NCBI RefSeq assembly: GCF_022811525.1
Contig: NZ_CP063982.1
Span: forward strand, 1,550,001-1,614,000
From: Orrella daihaiensis
GTDB lineage: Bacteria > Pseudomonadota > Gammaproteobacteria > Burkholderiales > Burkholderiaceae_B
Reading direction: 5' to 3'
DNA length: 64,000 bases
Part shown: in pieces, positions 33,954 to 42,841 of the stretch
How positions within the stretch are numbered: the first letter of the stretch is position 1
Layout of the letters: the number at the start of each line of letters is the position of its first letter
The notes under the pieces: generated by a model
What the model saw: the letters and a program-made list of their open reading frames with translations, nothing else
Database searches by the model: none
Told to the model about the DNA's origin: nothing
Position numbers and translations under genes: made by a program

Positions 33954-34826
33954 ATGACAGCTGCAGTCATGGGTCGGCTTGGCCTATACGCCCGGCTCGT
34001 TCGTCTGGACAAACCGATAGGCACTTTATTGCTGCTGTGGCCCACTTTGTGGGCCCTGTGGGCAGCCGGGCAGGGCAATCCACCTTTATCCATTCTGGTG
34101 ATATTCGTTGTCGGTACATTTTTGATGCGCTCAGCCGGGTGTGCGATTAACGACTACTTTGACCGCGACTTTGATAGACACGTGCAGCGCACGCAAGCTC
34201 GTGTGCTCACCGCAGGACTGATCAAGCCCAAAGAGGCCTTGATGGTGGCAGGTGGCTTGGCATTGATCGCGTTTGTGCTGGTTCTGAGTCTAAATGCACT
34301 CACAATCGGACTCTCGTTCGTGGCGTTGTTGCTAGCGGCTACATATCCCTTGATGAAACGGCTGTTTGGCGTGCCGCAAGCTTATCTTGGCATTGCCTTT
34401 GGTTTTGGTATTCCGATGGCGTTTGCTGCCGTGACGGATTCTGTGCCGTTAGTTGCTTGGGTACTGTTATTGGCCAATATATGTTGGACAGTGGCTTACG
34501 ATACGGAATACGCCATGGTTGATCGCGACGATGATGTCAAGCTCGGATTGAAAACTGCAGCCATCACATTTGGTCAATATGATGTCGTAGCAATAGGAGT
34601 TTGCTATACCCTTGCAATCATCTTGCTTGGGTATGCGGGCCTGTTGATGGGGTGGGGGGTGCCTTACTTGAGCGGCCTGGCCTTGGCCAGCGCAATAGCC
34701 TTGGTGCACATGCGCTGGATCAGACACCGTGACCGTGCGGCATGTTTCCGGGCATTTCGCCATAACAACTGGTTTGGGGCGATGGTCTTTGCTGGGATCC
34801 TGGCTCAGTATTTGATTCACGGTTAG
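33954..34826 (+). CDS. ubiA: 4-hydroxybenzoate polyprenyltransferase
   Basis: 290 residues, an inner-membrane protein with about eight to nine helices. The two aspartate-rich motifs that bind the magnesium-prenyl diphosphate are [16 protein letters not shown] and [16 protein letters not shown]. It prenylates 4-hydroxybenzoate, the product of UbiC (3498-4082 in this window), in ubiquinone synthesis. The ATG lies four bases after the dps stop, so its translation may depend on dps. Confidence 0.95.
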   Translation: MTAAVMGRLGLYARLVRLDKPIGTLLLLWPTLWALWAAGQGNPPLSILVIFVVGTFLMRSAGCAINDYFDRDFDRHVQRTQARVLTAGLIKPKEALMVAGGLALIAFVLVLSLNALTIGLSFVALLLAATYPLMKRLFGVPQAYLGIAFGFGIPMAFAAVTDSVPLVAWVLLLANICWTVAYDTEYAMVDRDDDVKLGLKTAAITFGQYDVVAIGVCYTLAIILLGYAGLLMGWGVPYLSGLALASAIALVHMRWIRHRDRAACFRAFRHNNWFGAMVFAGILAQYLIHG

Positions 34827-34883
34827 ACACAAAGACCAAACCATCAGTCCATAAAGCCATCGAACAGCGTACACTTGGCAACC

Positions 34884-35732
34884 ATGACAACACACATTGA
34901 TATTGCATTCGTGGGCGGCGGCAACATGGCTGGCGCACTGATTGAGGGGCTGTTAAAGCGAGGGATGCCACCCGAGCGTCTTCATGTCATCGAGGTCAAT
35001 GGTGATACGCGTGCCCGCTGGCGTGAGCGCGGCTTATCCGTGTCAAGTGAGCCGGATCAGTCCTTGTCGCATCACCAGATGTGGGTGCTGGCCGTAAAGC
35101 CTCAGCAACTCGCCGAGGTCGTACAGCAGTGCAAACCCTTCTTGTTGCCACACACTGTGGTGCTGAGCATCGCAGCGGGGATCTCGATGACTTGTTTGTC
35201 GAACTGGCTAGGTTCATCCACAAAGCCTTGGCCTTTGGTGGTGCGAGCCATGCCCAATACACCGGCGTTGGTAGAGAAGGGAATGACCGGACTGGCAGCC
35301 GGCGTGGCAGTCTCGGCTGAGCATCGTGCGCACGTGCAAAATATCCTGTCTGCCGTTGGCGAGGTTGTCTGGGTAGACTCCGATGACATGATTGATGCAG
35401 TGACAGCGGTCTCCGGTAGCGGCCCGGCTTATGTGTTCCGGTTCATTGAGGCCATGATGGAAGGGGCCGTGGCCTTGGGGCTAGATGAGGTTCAAGCCAA
35501 GCAATTAACGCTAGCCACACTAGCCGGTGCAACCGAATTGGCCTCTCAATCTGCTGAGCCTGTTTCCGTTTTGCGCGAGCGGGTGACATCCAAAGGTGGC
35601 ACGACTGAAGCGGCTCTAAAAGTCATGCAGACTGAAGGATTGGCTCAGATCGTTCAACGCGCAATGCAGGCTGCCTATGAGAGAGCAGGCCAGTTGTCGC
35701 GAGAGTTTGGTGACGACCCTGGGCCGAGATGA
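34884..35732 (+). CDS. proC: Pyrroline-5-carboxylate reductase
   Basis: 282 residues from the ATG at 34884 (TTG nine bases earlier is possible). It reduces 1-pyrroline-5-carboxylate to proline with NAD(P)H. The Rossmann motif is FVGGGNMAGALIEGL, with VRAMPNTPALVEKGMTGLA and the C-terminal SGSGPAYVFRFIEAM and VTSKGGTTEAAL blocks of the family. It follows ubiA by 57 bases. Confidence 0.95.
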   Translation: MTTHIDIAFVGGGNMAGALIEGLLKRGMPPERLHVIEVNGDTRARWRERGLSVSSEPDQSLSHHQMWVLAVKPQQLAEVVQQCKPFLLPHTVVLSIAAGISMTCLSNWLGSSTKPWPLVVRAMPNTPALVEKGMTGLAAGVAVSAEHRAHVQNILSAVGEVVWVDSDDMIDAVTAVSGSGPAYVFRFIEAMMEGAVALGLDEVQAKQLTLATLAGATELASQSAEPVSVLRERVTSKGGTTEAALKVMQTEGLAQIVQRAMQAAYERAGQLSREFGDDPGPR

Positions 35733-35841
35733 GCCTCTGGCCTCGATTCGCCCAGCATCACGAGACAAATGCTTGCAACACTGAATATTTAGTAACAACC
35801 AAGGGTTAGTGAGCGCCCAGCTAATGGATAAGGCACGCAAC

Positions 35842-36936
35842 ATGAGCAAAACATTTCGAATCGCAGTATTACCTGGTGATGGTATTGGCAAGGAGGTCAT
35901 GCCTGAGGGCTTGAAAGTCCTGCAAAAGGCGGTCGATAAATTCGGCCTGAAACTGCAATTTGAACATCACGAATGGGCTTCTTGTGATTATTACGCCAAG
36001 CATGGTGACATGATGCCAGTTGACTGGAAGGAGCGTTTGGCCGGATCCGACGCCTTATTGTTCGGGGCGGTCGGTTGGCCCGACACCGTACCTGACCATG
36101 TGTCGCTGTGGGGATCGTTGCTTAAGTTTCGCCGCGAATTCGACCAGTACATCAATTTGCGTCCAGTGCGTTTGTTCGATGGTGTACCGTGTCCGCTGGC
36201 CAATCGCAAAGCGGGCGATATTGATTTTTTTGTGGTGCGAGAAAACACAGAGGGTGAATATACCTCGCTCGGTGGCACCATGTTCCCGGGTACAGATCGC
36301 GAGATTGTGATCCAGGAGTCGGTCTTTAGTCGTATTGGAACTGACAGGGTACTTAAATACGCGTTTGAACTCGCCAGCCAGCGGGCACGCAAGCACCTGA
36401 CCATTGCCACCAAGTCAAACGGTATTGCCATCAGCATGCCGTATTGGGACAGCAGGGCTGCGGAGATGGCAAAAAAATACCCCGACATTACGACTGACAA
36501 ACAACATATCGATATCTTATCGGCTCGTTTTGTGTTGCAGCCTGGCCGCTTTGATGTAGTCGTTGCGTCCAACCTGTTTGGCGATATTTTGTCGGATCTG
36601 GGGCCAGCTTGTACTGGTACGATTGGCTTGGCGCCATCGGGTAACCTGAATCCGGATCGACAGTTTCCTTCCTTGTTCGAGCCCGTTCATGGCTCTGCGC
36701 CCGATATTTACGGCAAAGGCATTGCTAACCCTATCGCGATGATTTGGTCGGCTGCATTAATGCTCGATTTTCTGGGGCGTGGGCTCTCAGGTGACGAGCA
36801 GCAACCTTATCTGCAGGCGCACGACACGATCTTAAAGGCCATCGAAACGGTACTTGCCCAGGGTCCCCGTACGCCAGATCTAGGTGGCAATTCCAATACG
36901 GTTGCACTCGGTGACGCAGTGGCACAATTGGTCTAA
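35842..36936 (+). CDS. dmlA: D-malate / tartrate dehydrogenase
   Basis: 364 residues from the ATG at 35842; earlier in-frame starts add only a poorly conserved tail. It closely resembles E. coli DmlA and TtuC: IAVLPGDGIGKEVMPEG, FGAVGWPDTVPDHVSLWGS, LRPVRLFDGVPCPL, VVRENTEGEYTSLGG, NLFGDILSDLGPACTGTIG and FEPVHGSAPDIYGKGIANP. It oxidatively decarboxylates D-malate (to pyruvate) or tartrate with NAD+. It is not LeuB-like in the substrate loop (DHVSLWGSLLKFR). The HpaI-type aldolase follows closely. Confidence 0.9.
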   Translation: MSKTFRIAVLPGDGIGKEVMPEGLKVLQKAVDKFGLKLQFEHHEWASCDYYAKHGDMMPVDWKERLAGSDALLFGAVGWPDTVPDHVSLWGSLLKFRREFDQYINLRPVRLFDGVPCPLANRKAGDIDFFVVRENTEGEYTSLGGTMFPGTDREIVIQESVFSRIGTDRVLKYAFELASQRARKHLTIATKSNGIAISMPYWDSRAAEMAKKYPDITTDKQHIDILSARFVLQPGRFDVVVASNLFGDILSDLGPACTGTIGLAPSGNLNPDRQFPSLFEPVHGSAPDIYGKGIANPIAMIWSAALMLDFLGRGLSGDEQQPYLQAHDTILKAIETVLAQGPRTPDLGGNSNTVALGDAVAQLV

Positions 36937-36955
36937 TGAGCCCGGAAAAACCAGC

Positions 36956-37729
36956 ATGAATCTCACATTTGATAACCGGTTCAAAAAGCGATTGCTAAGG
37001 GGTGAGCCACAAATAGGCTTGTGGCTGTCGATTCCGAGTGCGTTTACCGCAGAAATTTGTGCCACGGCTGGCTACGACTGGCTCTTGCTCGATGGCGAGC
37101 ACACGCCCAATGATATCCAAACCGTCTTGAGTCAGATTCAGGCGTGTGGTGGGTATCCGCAAACTCATCCAATCGCGCGTCCGGTTATCGGTGATCCCGT
37201 GCTGATCAAACAATTGCTCGATATCGGCGTACAGACTCTATTGATCCCGATGGTTGATAGCGCCGAACAAGCAAGAGAGCTTGTTCGCGCCACTCGATAT
37301 CCGCCTAAGGGGTTTCGGGGGGTTGGCTACGGCACTGCGCGAGTCTCTCGGTGGGATTTACGTCAGAACTACGCGCAAGTCGCAGACGACGAGGTTTGTT
37401 TGCTCGTTCAAGCTGAAACCCAAACAGCAATAGGAAACCTTGACGCTATTTGCGCTGTCGAGGGTGTGGATGGCGTCTTTCTAGGTCCCTCCGATCTTGC
37501 AGCCGCTTACGGTCATCTTGGAAATCCCGGTCATCCCGATGTGCAAACGGTTATCGAGAACGCCATCCTCACCATACTGAAGCACGGCAAAGCGCCTGGC
37601 ATCCTGACGCCAGACGAAAACCTAGCCAAGCGCTACTTATCTTTGGGTGCGAAGTTTGTAGCAGTCGGACTTGAGGCGAGGGTGCTTGCTCGCGGGGTAC
37701 GCGAACTTCGTCAGAGGTTTACCACCTAA
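36956..37729 (+). CDS. HpcH/HpaI class II aldolase
   Basis: 257 residues from the ATG at 36956. It is a metal-dependent pyruvate aldolase of the HpaI/GarL family: WLLLDGEHTPND, the GYGTARVSRW loop, metal ligands Glu in VQAETQTAIGNLD and Asp in FLGPSDLAAAYG. It cleaves 2-keto-3-deoxy/4-hydroxy-2-oxo acids to pyruvate and an aldehyde. The true substrate is unknown. It starts 19 bases after the dmlA homologue, so both may feed pyruvate in one pathway. Confidence 0.9.
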   Translation: MNLTFDNRFKKRLLRGEPQIGLWLSIPSAFTAEICATAGYDWLLLDGEHTPNDIQTVLSQIQACGGYPQTHPIARPVIGDPVLIKQLLDIGVQTLLIPMVDSAEQARELVRATRYPPKGFRGVGYGTARVSRWDLRQNYAQVADDEVCLLVQAETQTAIGNLDAICAVEGVDGVFLGPSDLAAAYGHLGNPGHPDVQTVIENAILTILKHGKAPGILTPDENLAKRYLSLGAKFVAVGLEARVLARGVRELRQRFTT

Positions 37730-37734
37730 ATCGC

Positions 37735-38214
37735 ATGCTTATGCGATATTTTGTTCCTGTTTTGGTGGCTTTACTGCCGATGGCCATCGGCTATGGCGTC
37801 TGGCATTTCATGAGCGATTCCAGAATTGCAACGGATGCTTGGATTTCCCCGGATGATGGTCAAGCCAGGCTTGAAGGTAAGCGCCTTTATGACGCTTACT
37901 GCGCGAGCTGCCATGGCGTGCACCTCCAAGGCGAGCCCAAATGGCGCGACCGCATGGCCAATGGCAGGTTGCCAGCGCCACCCCACGATGTGTCTGGTCA
38001 CACCTGGCACCATTCCGATGCCCAATTAATTGAGATGATCAAGATCGGTTTTATGGGCGGTGTCAACGCGCCGCGAGGATACCAGAGTGACATGCCAGCA
38101 TTCGGATCGATTCTGTCAGATGAACAAATCAGGCTGATCTTGGCCTACATCAAGTCGTCTTGGCCAGAGCAGGCGCTAGCTGCCCAGAAAGAGATTTCGC
38201 TCAATAGAGAATGA
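37735..38214 (+). CDS. c-type cytochrome, monoheme
   Basis: 159 residues. An N-terminal hydrophobic helix (about 4-25) acts as signal or anchor. One heme site is AYCASCHGVHLQG, and a methionine ligand is likely in SDMPAFGSILSDEQI. It looks like the small class I cytochromes that accept electrons from dehydrogenases or copper export systems. It begins six bases after the aldolase stop, so it may be part of the same unit, although the two functions are not obviously linked. Confidence 0.88.
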   Translation: MLMRYFVPVLVALLPMAIGYGVWHFMSDSRIATDAWISPDDGQARLEGKRLYDAYCASCHGVHLQGEPKWRDRMANGRLPAPPHDVSGHTWHHSDAQLIEMIKIGFMGGVNAPRGYQSDMPAFGSILSDEQIRLILAYIKSSWPEQALAAQKEISLNRE

Positions 38215-38400
38215 AACTGCCAAAGGGAATACGATAGGCGGATTGCATACTTCCATAAATCAGTTACTTTACATAATATACATTATGCGCTTTAAAGAAG
38301 TGAGAGTACAGATCTGCTCGTAACACTTTTCTATTAATTTAATCATTAATAATCAGAGTCTTATATATTGTTTTTGATAATTACGTTTAGGTAATGGTGT
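38215..38400. other. AT-rich intergenic stretch between converging genes
   Basis: 186 bases with no gene, clearly richer in A+T than its surroundings. It holds two perfect dyads: CATAATATACATTATG at 38272-38287, and TATTAAT (38332-38338) with ATTAATA (38345-38351). No clear terminator is seen for the cytochrome or the phosphorylase gene, although both end here. Confidence 0.5.
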
Positions 38401-39903
38401 TCATTGGCTTTCAATCAACAACGGCGGATGGGAATCCAAATACGTCAACGCGTAGGTCAGCTCTCCTTGAGCTTCTGCGTGCATACTGAACAATGGATCA
38501 CCACGACTGACCGTATCACCAAGAGCCACTTGCAGCTGCACGCCAGCAGTTTTGGCCTCTGGTGCGCCCAAGAGTTTTGCGAGCCTGGCCAATCGACGGT
38601 TATCGATCGCGTTAATGGTGCCGGCAACGCTTGCAGTAACCAAATGCACTATTGGTGCGCGCAATGGTTCTGTAAAGCCTCCTTGAGCGTGGCAAATCCT
38701 TAGAAATTTTTCCCAGGCCTGACCAGACACCACAATTGAGTTGGCCAATCGATAGCCATCACCCGCCGGGCACTTACCACAGAGCTCCAATACTTCAGCC
38801 GCTAGCCTTAACGCTCGTTCGCGTAAATCAGTCGGCGCTTGCGGGTGGTTTCTTAGAACGGCAATGACATCATTAGCCTCTAGTGCAGGACCAATTCCGC
38901 GGCCAACAGGTTGCAGGCCATCAGTACGGACTACCTTCAAGTTCAAGCCATTGGCAAAAGCAACCTGGTTGAGTAAGTGTTCGAGCTGGTCAGCCTGCTC
39001 TTTACTACGAACCTTGGCAGTTGGGCCGATCGGAATATCAATGACTGTGTGAGTTGACCCGGCAGCAATTTTTTTGGACAGTACAGAGGCAACGAGTTGG
39101 GCATCACTGTCAAGCTCAAGTGGACGAGCGACTTTGATCATCAAGTCATCGGCTGGGCTCAGAGCCAGCGAACCTCCCCACACAAAACAACCGCCCTCCT
39201 TGTCCACCACGGCACGCATGGCGTCAAGACTCAATGTAACCGGTGTCATGACTTCCATCACGTCAGCAGTGCCGGCTGGCGATGTAATCGCTCTTGAGGA
39301 CGTTTTAGGCATGGTTAAGCCAGCGCTGGCAACAATGGCCACCACAATAGGCGTCGTTCGATTGCCTGGTAAACCGCCAACACAGTGTTTGTCGGCCACT
39401 GGACTTACCCCCCAGCTCAGGCGTTCACCGATCGCAACCATGGCGGCAGTCAAGTCGATGACCTCTTGCACATTGGCGCGCCGACTTGCCATGGCTGTTA
39501 AGAAGGCTGCAATGTGGATGTTGGCGTAGCGACCTTTGGCAATATCGGACACGATAGTCTCAAATCCATGCCGATCAAGTTTGTGGCCGTAGATTTTGGT
39601 GCGCAATTGACTCAGTGAGTCCAAGGGAGCTGCCTGCATCACTTCAATAGGGTCACCCTGTTTAGCACCGAGATCCTGTTCGGTGTTCAATGACAGTCCA
39701 ATCTGGCCACAATCTAGTAGATCTGAATGGATCACGTTCACGATCGCAATGACACTTTTATTGTGATGCCTAAGTTCAACTCGAGTCTGTGCCTCGATGC
39801 CTTCAGACTTGCAGATATGGCAATCACGATGCATGAATGCCACATGCTCTTGCAAAGTATCAATACCTAATGGTTTGTAGATCAAGCTTGCAGGCTGGGT
39901 CAT
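38401..39903 (-). CDS. Thymidine phosphorylase-family enzyme, AMP phosphorylase-like
   Basis: 500 residues from the ATG at 39903. It carries an extra N-terminal domain of about 85 residues before the phosphorylase fold, as in archaeal AMP phosphorylases and unlike DeoA (about 440). The core reads DKHCVGGLPGNRTTPIVVAI and PKTSSRAITSPAGTADVMEV, again the AMP-phosphorylase form. It may phosphorolyse nucleoside 5'-monophosphates to ribose-1,5-bisphosphate and a base; this is inference. Its ATG overlaps the TGA of the upstream beta-CASP gene. No R15P isomerase or RuBisCO gene is seen here. Confidence 0.88.
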   Translation of the reverse strand: MTQPASLIYKPLGIDTLQEHVAFMHRDCHICKSEGIEAQTRVELRHHNKSVIAIVNVIHSDLLDCGQIGLSLNTEQDLGAKQGDPIEVMQAAPLDSLSQLRTKIYGHKLDRHGFETIVSDIAKGRYANIHIAAFLTAMASRRANVQEVIDLTAAMVAIGERLSWGVSPVADKHCVGGLPGNRTTPIVVAIVASAGLTMPKTSSRAITSPAGTADVMEVMTPVTLSLDAMRAVVDKEGGCFVWGGSLALSPADDLMIKVARPLELDSDAQLVASVLSKKIAAGSTHTVIDIPIGPTAKVRSKEQADQLEHLLNQVAFANGLNLKVVRTDGLQPVGRGIGPALEANDVIAVLRNHPQAPTDLRERALRLAAEVLELCGKCPAGDGYRLANSIVVSGQAWEKFLRICHAQGGFTEPLRAPIVHLVTASVAGTINAIDNRRLARLAKLLGAPEAKTAGVQLQVALGDTVSRGDPLFSMHAEAQGELTYALTYLDSHPPLLIESQ

Positions 39904-41276
39904 AAGCGCACTTCCTGCCCAAGCAATGGAACCACACAATCAATGCCAAGCTCACGTTCAATGCGTAGACGCAAAGCATCGGCAGCGTCAGGTTCACCAT
40001 GATTAAGATAAACTCGGCGAGGCTCTCGTGTCGCTGTTTTAAGCCAGTCAATCAATTGATCGGCATCCGCATGTGCAGAAAACCCGTCAATTGAATGAAT
40101 GCTAGCCTTGATGATCAGATCTTGCCCAAACACACGGATCGAAGTTTCACCGGCCACCATGCGTGCACCGCGGGTGCCCGCAGCCTGAAACCCGGCAAAG
40201 ACGATCGAGTTGCGATGGTCACCCACCAAAGTACGCAAATGATGCAGCACCCTGCCACCGGTTGCCATGCCACTGGCCGAGATAATGATGCGTGGATATT
40301 TGAGCTCATTCAATGCCTTCGACTGCTCAACTGTTTGCACCATTTTTGCGATGCCGAAGACCTCTTTTATCGCTTTTTGCGACAATAAATGATCATCGTG
40401 ATGACGCTTGTAAAGTTCAGTGACATTGACCGCCATGGGGCTATCCAAAAACACGGGTACTTTCGGAATTTGGCCAGACTTGATCAGAGAGTCAATCGTG
40501 TGCAGCAGTACTTGTGAACGACCAACCGCAAACGCTGGCAATAAAACCGCACCACCCCGCTCTACTGTGTCTTTGATGATTTTTGCTAATAGGAGCTTCG
40601 GATCTTCGCTTGGATGGCGACGGTTACCGTAAGTTGATTCCATCACCAGATAATCGACGTCGCCAAGTGGCTCGGGCGCACCGAGAATCGGTGCTTCGGC
40701 TCGACCCAAATCACCAGAAAACACGATTTCATCTTGATTGGCCTTGACTCGAATGGATGCCGCGCCAAGGATATGGCTTGCATACTGCAGTTTGACCGGC
40801 AATCCAGGCAACACTTCCTGCCATTGACCAAACGGCATCGGTTCGAATAGTTCGAGCGTTTTTTCTACATCATCGATGGTGTAAAGCGGCTTGGCCGGAT
40901 GGTGCTTGGATGTGTGATGCCGATTGGCATACTCAGCCTCTTCAGCCTGTAACTTGGCACTATCAATCAGTAAAACACTCGCAACATCAATAGTGGCATC
41001 TGATGTGTAAATCGGACCGTTATATCCTTGACGCACGAGCAACGGCAACGCACCTGAATGGTCGATGTGAGCGTGCGTCAAGACGACCGCTGATAGTTTT
41101 TTGACATCGAACGGCAACTCAAGCCAATTGAGCTGTCTTAGGTTCTTGTATCCCTGAAACAACCCGGCATCGATCATGACTTGATGCTCTTTGACCTTTA
41201 AAAGAGTCTTGGAACCGGTCACTGTGCCGGCAGCTCCGAGAAGGTTCAAGCTAGTGTCACTTCTTGACTTGTGCAT
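39900..41276 (-). CDS. MBL-fold, beta-CASP RNase-like protein
   Basis: 458 residues. It has a metallo-beta-lactamase domain with THAHIDHSGALPLL and FSGDLGRAEAPIL, a beta-CASP domain (FAVGRSQVLLHTI, ISASGMATGGRVLHHL), and the C-terminal SIDGFSAHADADQLIDWL and YLNHGEPDAADALR motifs of RNA-specific members (YSH1/CPSF-73 group). It is probably a zinc-dependent endo/5'-exoribonuclease. AGGAGT lies 8 bases before its start. It is translationally coupled to the phosphorylase gene downstream. Confidence 0.9.
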   Translation of the reverse strand: MHKSRSDTSLNLLGAAGTVTGSKTLLKVKEHQVMIDAGLFQGYKNLRQLNWLELPFDVKKLSAVVLTHAHIDHSGALPLLVRQGYNGPIYTSDATIDVASVLLIDSAKLQAEEAEYANRHHTSKHHPAKPLYTIDDVEKTLELFEPMPFGQWQEVLPGLPVKLQYASHILGAASIRVKANQDEIVFSGDLGRAEAPILGAPEPLGDVDYLVMESTYGNRRHPSEDPKLLLAKIIKDTVERGGAVLLPAFAVGRSQVLLHTIDSLIKSGQIPKVPVFLDSPMAVNVTELYKRHHDDHLLSQKAIKEVFGIAKMVQTVEQSKALNELKYPRIIISASGMATGGRVLHHLRTLVGDHRNSIVFAGFQAAGTRGARMVAGETSIRVFGQDLIIKASIHSIDGFSAHADADQLIDWLKTATREPRRVYLNHGEPDAADALRLRIERELGIDCVVPLLGQEVRL

Positions 41277-41446
41277 CTCGATTTACTCCTAAATCAAACA
41301 GGGAGCCGGCATCCTAAACTTGATTGGCTTTGGGCGATTCTGTGGTGAGACAAATCCACCCACCTGCTTCTACGATACACTGGCTTGGTTATTGCTGTGA
41401 TGATTGCTTTGCAATCGCCTAAAAAATTTAAACTGGAGGCATGATC

Positions 41447-41740
41447 GTGGTGACTGAAATTGCACATTTGCTTGTCAAGGCTGGTGAAGAAACCGAATTT
41501 GAGAAAAAAGTTGCATTAGCCAAGCCCCACTTTTTGTCTTTCGAAGGTTGTCACGGCGTGACGCTGGCCCGTTGTGTAGAGAATCCCCAGCAATACCAGC
41601 TATTTGTTCAGTGGGATACAGTTCAACGGCACATGGTTGACTTTCGTCAGAGCGAGAATTTTCAAAAATGGCGCGAGCTCGTGAGTCCACATTTTCAAGA
41701 AGCGCCCTGGGTTGAACACGTTGCCGATGTACCACTTTGA
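41447..41740 (+). CDS. Antibiotic biosynthesis monooxygenase (ABM) domain protein
   Basis: 97 residues from a GTG at 41447, chosen because GGAGG lies 7 bases before it; the ATG at 41441 is too close to that site. It has one dimeric alpha/beta ferredoxin-like ABM domain (EIAHLLVKAGEETEFEKKV, seen as LLVKAGEETEFE, then FVQWDTVQRHMVDFRQSENF, and PHFQEAPWVEHV). Relatives include small heme-degrading or quinol monooxygenases, but many have no known role. A dyad GATTGC-TTT-GCAATC lies at 41402-41416 upstream. Confidence 0.82.
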   Translation: MVTEIAHLLVKAGEETEFEKKVALAKPHFLSFEGCHGVTLARCVENPQQYQLFVQWDTVQRHMVDFRQSENFQKWRELVSPHFQEAPWVEHVADVPL

Positions 41741-41769
41741 TCGATGGTTCAGCCAAACAACTCAAAACC

Positions 41770-42168
41770 TCAGTACCCCTGATCAGCCCGCTTTTGAGCG
41801 TAGCGCATGTCTGCGTCAAACTGTAGCCTGGCTCGAGCTAGGCACACTTTTTTGTCCTCGGCGCTTAAACCCTCGCACGCGGCTTTATTCATTTGGTAGG
41901 CCGCTCTGGCCTCGCGTTGGAATAGCTTCAGAATCTCCTCGCTAGACATGCGGTCATCTGCTGTTGCGATTGCGGCCGGATTTGGTGCGTCAGTCGTGGA
42001 TCCTGACGCTTTTTGTTCGACTTGTGCTTGGGCAGAGCTTAACCCTGATGCGAGTCCGATGCCGATAGTTATCAGCCCCATGGCAACTATTCGTGAAACG
42101 CGTGGGTACCTGTAGATACCCACCGTGAAGGGTAAGCCTTTATAGTATTTGCTCGGGATTTGTCGCAT
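41770..42168 (-). CDS. Small exported protein of unknown function
   Basis: Up to 132 residues; an in-frame ATG at 42081 would give 103. I do not recognise a family. A hydrophobic segment followed by SSAQAQ suggests a signal peptide, so the mature protein (about 85 residues) is probably periplasmic. It is rich in Ala, Ser and charged residues and has two cysteines in NKAACEGLSAEDKKVCLARAR, seen as ACEGLSAEDKKVC, which may form a disulphide. It is divergent from, and may overlap the start region of, the exported peroxiredoxin. Confidence 0.7.
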   Translation of the reverse strand: MRQIPSKYYKGLPFTVGIYRYPRVSRIVAMGLITIGIGLASGLSSAQAQVEQKASGSTTDAPNPAAIATADDRMSSEEILKLFQREARAAYQMNKAACEGLSAEDKKVCLARARLQFDADMRYAQKRADQGY

Positions 42169-42211
42169 GATTAGCCTATTGATCTGTTATTTACATTCAG
42201 AAGATACCGCG

Positions 42212-42841
42212 ATGCCGATGACACGACTAGCCCCCCGCCCTTCAAAGCCATGTGTTGGTTCAACAAGACAGTCACGAGCGACAACAATTGGCCTGTTTGC
42301 TTCGTTGATGCTTTTGGTCTTTGGCTTATGGATGACTACAGCACAGGCTCAATTGGCACCCGGATCACGGGCACCCGACTTCAAAGCACCCGCAGCCATG
42401 GCTGGCAAGCCGTTTGAGTTTGACCTTCAAGCAGCACTCGACCAAGGCCCAGTCGTCGTGTATTTTTATCCAAAGGCATTCACCAGCGGATGTACGATAG
42501 AGGCTCAATTGTTCGCGCAAGCAATGGACGATTTCAAGGCAGTTAACACCACGGTAGTCGGCGTCTCAGGCGATGATATTGACACACTCAAGAAATTCTC
42601 TGAGGGACCTTGCGGTGGAAAATTTCCTGTCGCTGCTGATCCTGATGGGAAAATTATCAAAGCCTATGACGCCGGGTTTGCGATTATTCCCGGTATGGCC
42701 GACCGCATTTCATATGCGGTCGCACCCGATGGCACGATTCTCCAAACCTATGAAAGCATGAGTCCAGATCAGCATGTCACACGTACATTGGCGGCAGTTC
42801 GTGACTGGCATGCCCAACAGCCTTCGGCCAAGACGAAATGA
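42212..42841 (+). CDS. Exported peroxiredoxin, PrxQ/BCP type
   Basis: 209 residues from the ATG at 42212; the frame opens earlier. A signal-like hydrophobic segment ends at TTAQAQ, so it is probably periplasmic. The thioredoxin-like AhpC/TSA domain has the peroxidatic cysteine in FTSGCTIEAQLF, where BCP proteins usually have TPGCT, and a second cysteine in GPCGGKFPVAAD. It reduces peroxides. Its stop overlaps the photolyase start (ATGA). Confidence 0.87.
   Translation: MPMTRLAPRPSKPCVGSTRQSRATTIGLFASLMLLVFGLWMTTAQAQLAPGSRAPDFKAPAAMAGKPFEFDLQAALDQGPVVVYFYPKAFTSGCTIEAQLFAQAMDDFKAVNTTVVGVSGDDIDTLKKFSEGPCGGKFPVAADPDGKIIKAYDAGFAIIPGMADRISYAVAPDGTILQTYESMSPDQHVTRTLAAVRDWHAQQPSAKTK

Noticed and set aside
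35991..36572. Minus-strand open frame of 193 codons opposite the dmlA homologue
   Set aside because: It lies opposite highly conserved catalytic regions and shows no domain.
39074..39529. Plus-strand open frame of 151 codons inside the phosphorylase gene
   Set aside because: It is a shadow of the well-supported minus-strand gene, with low complexity Ser/Ala/Thr and no motif.
38401..39903. Ordinary thymidine phosphorylase DeoA
   Set aside because: The length, N-terminal extra domain and PKTSSRAITSPAGTAD motif fit the AMP-phosphorylase group better, and no deo genes are adjacent.
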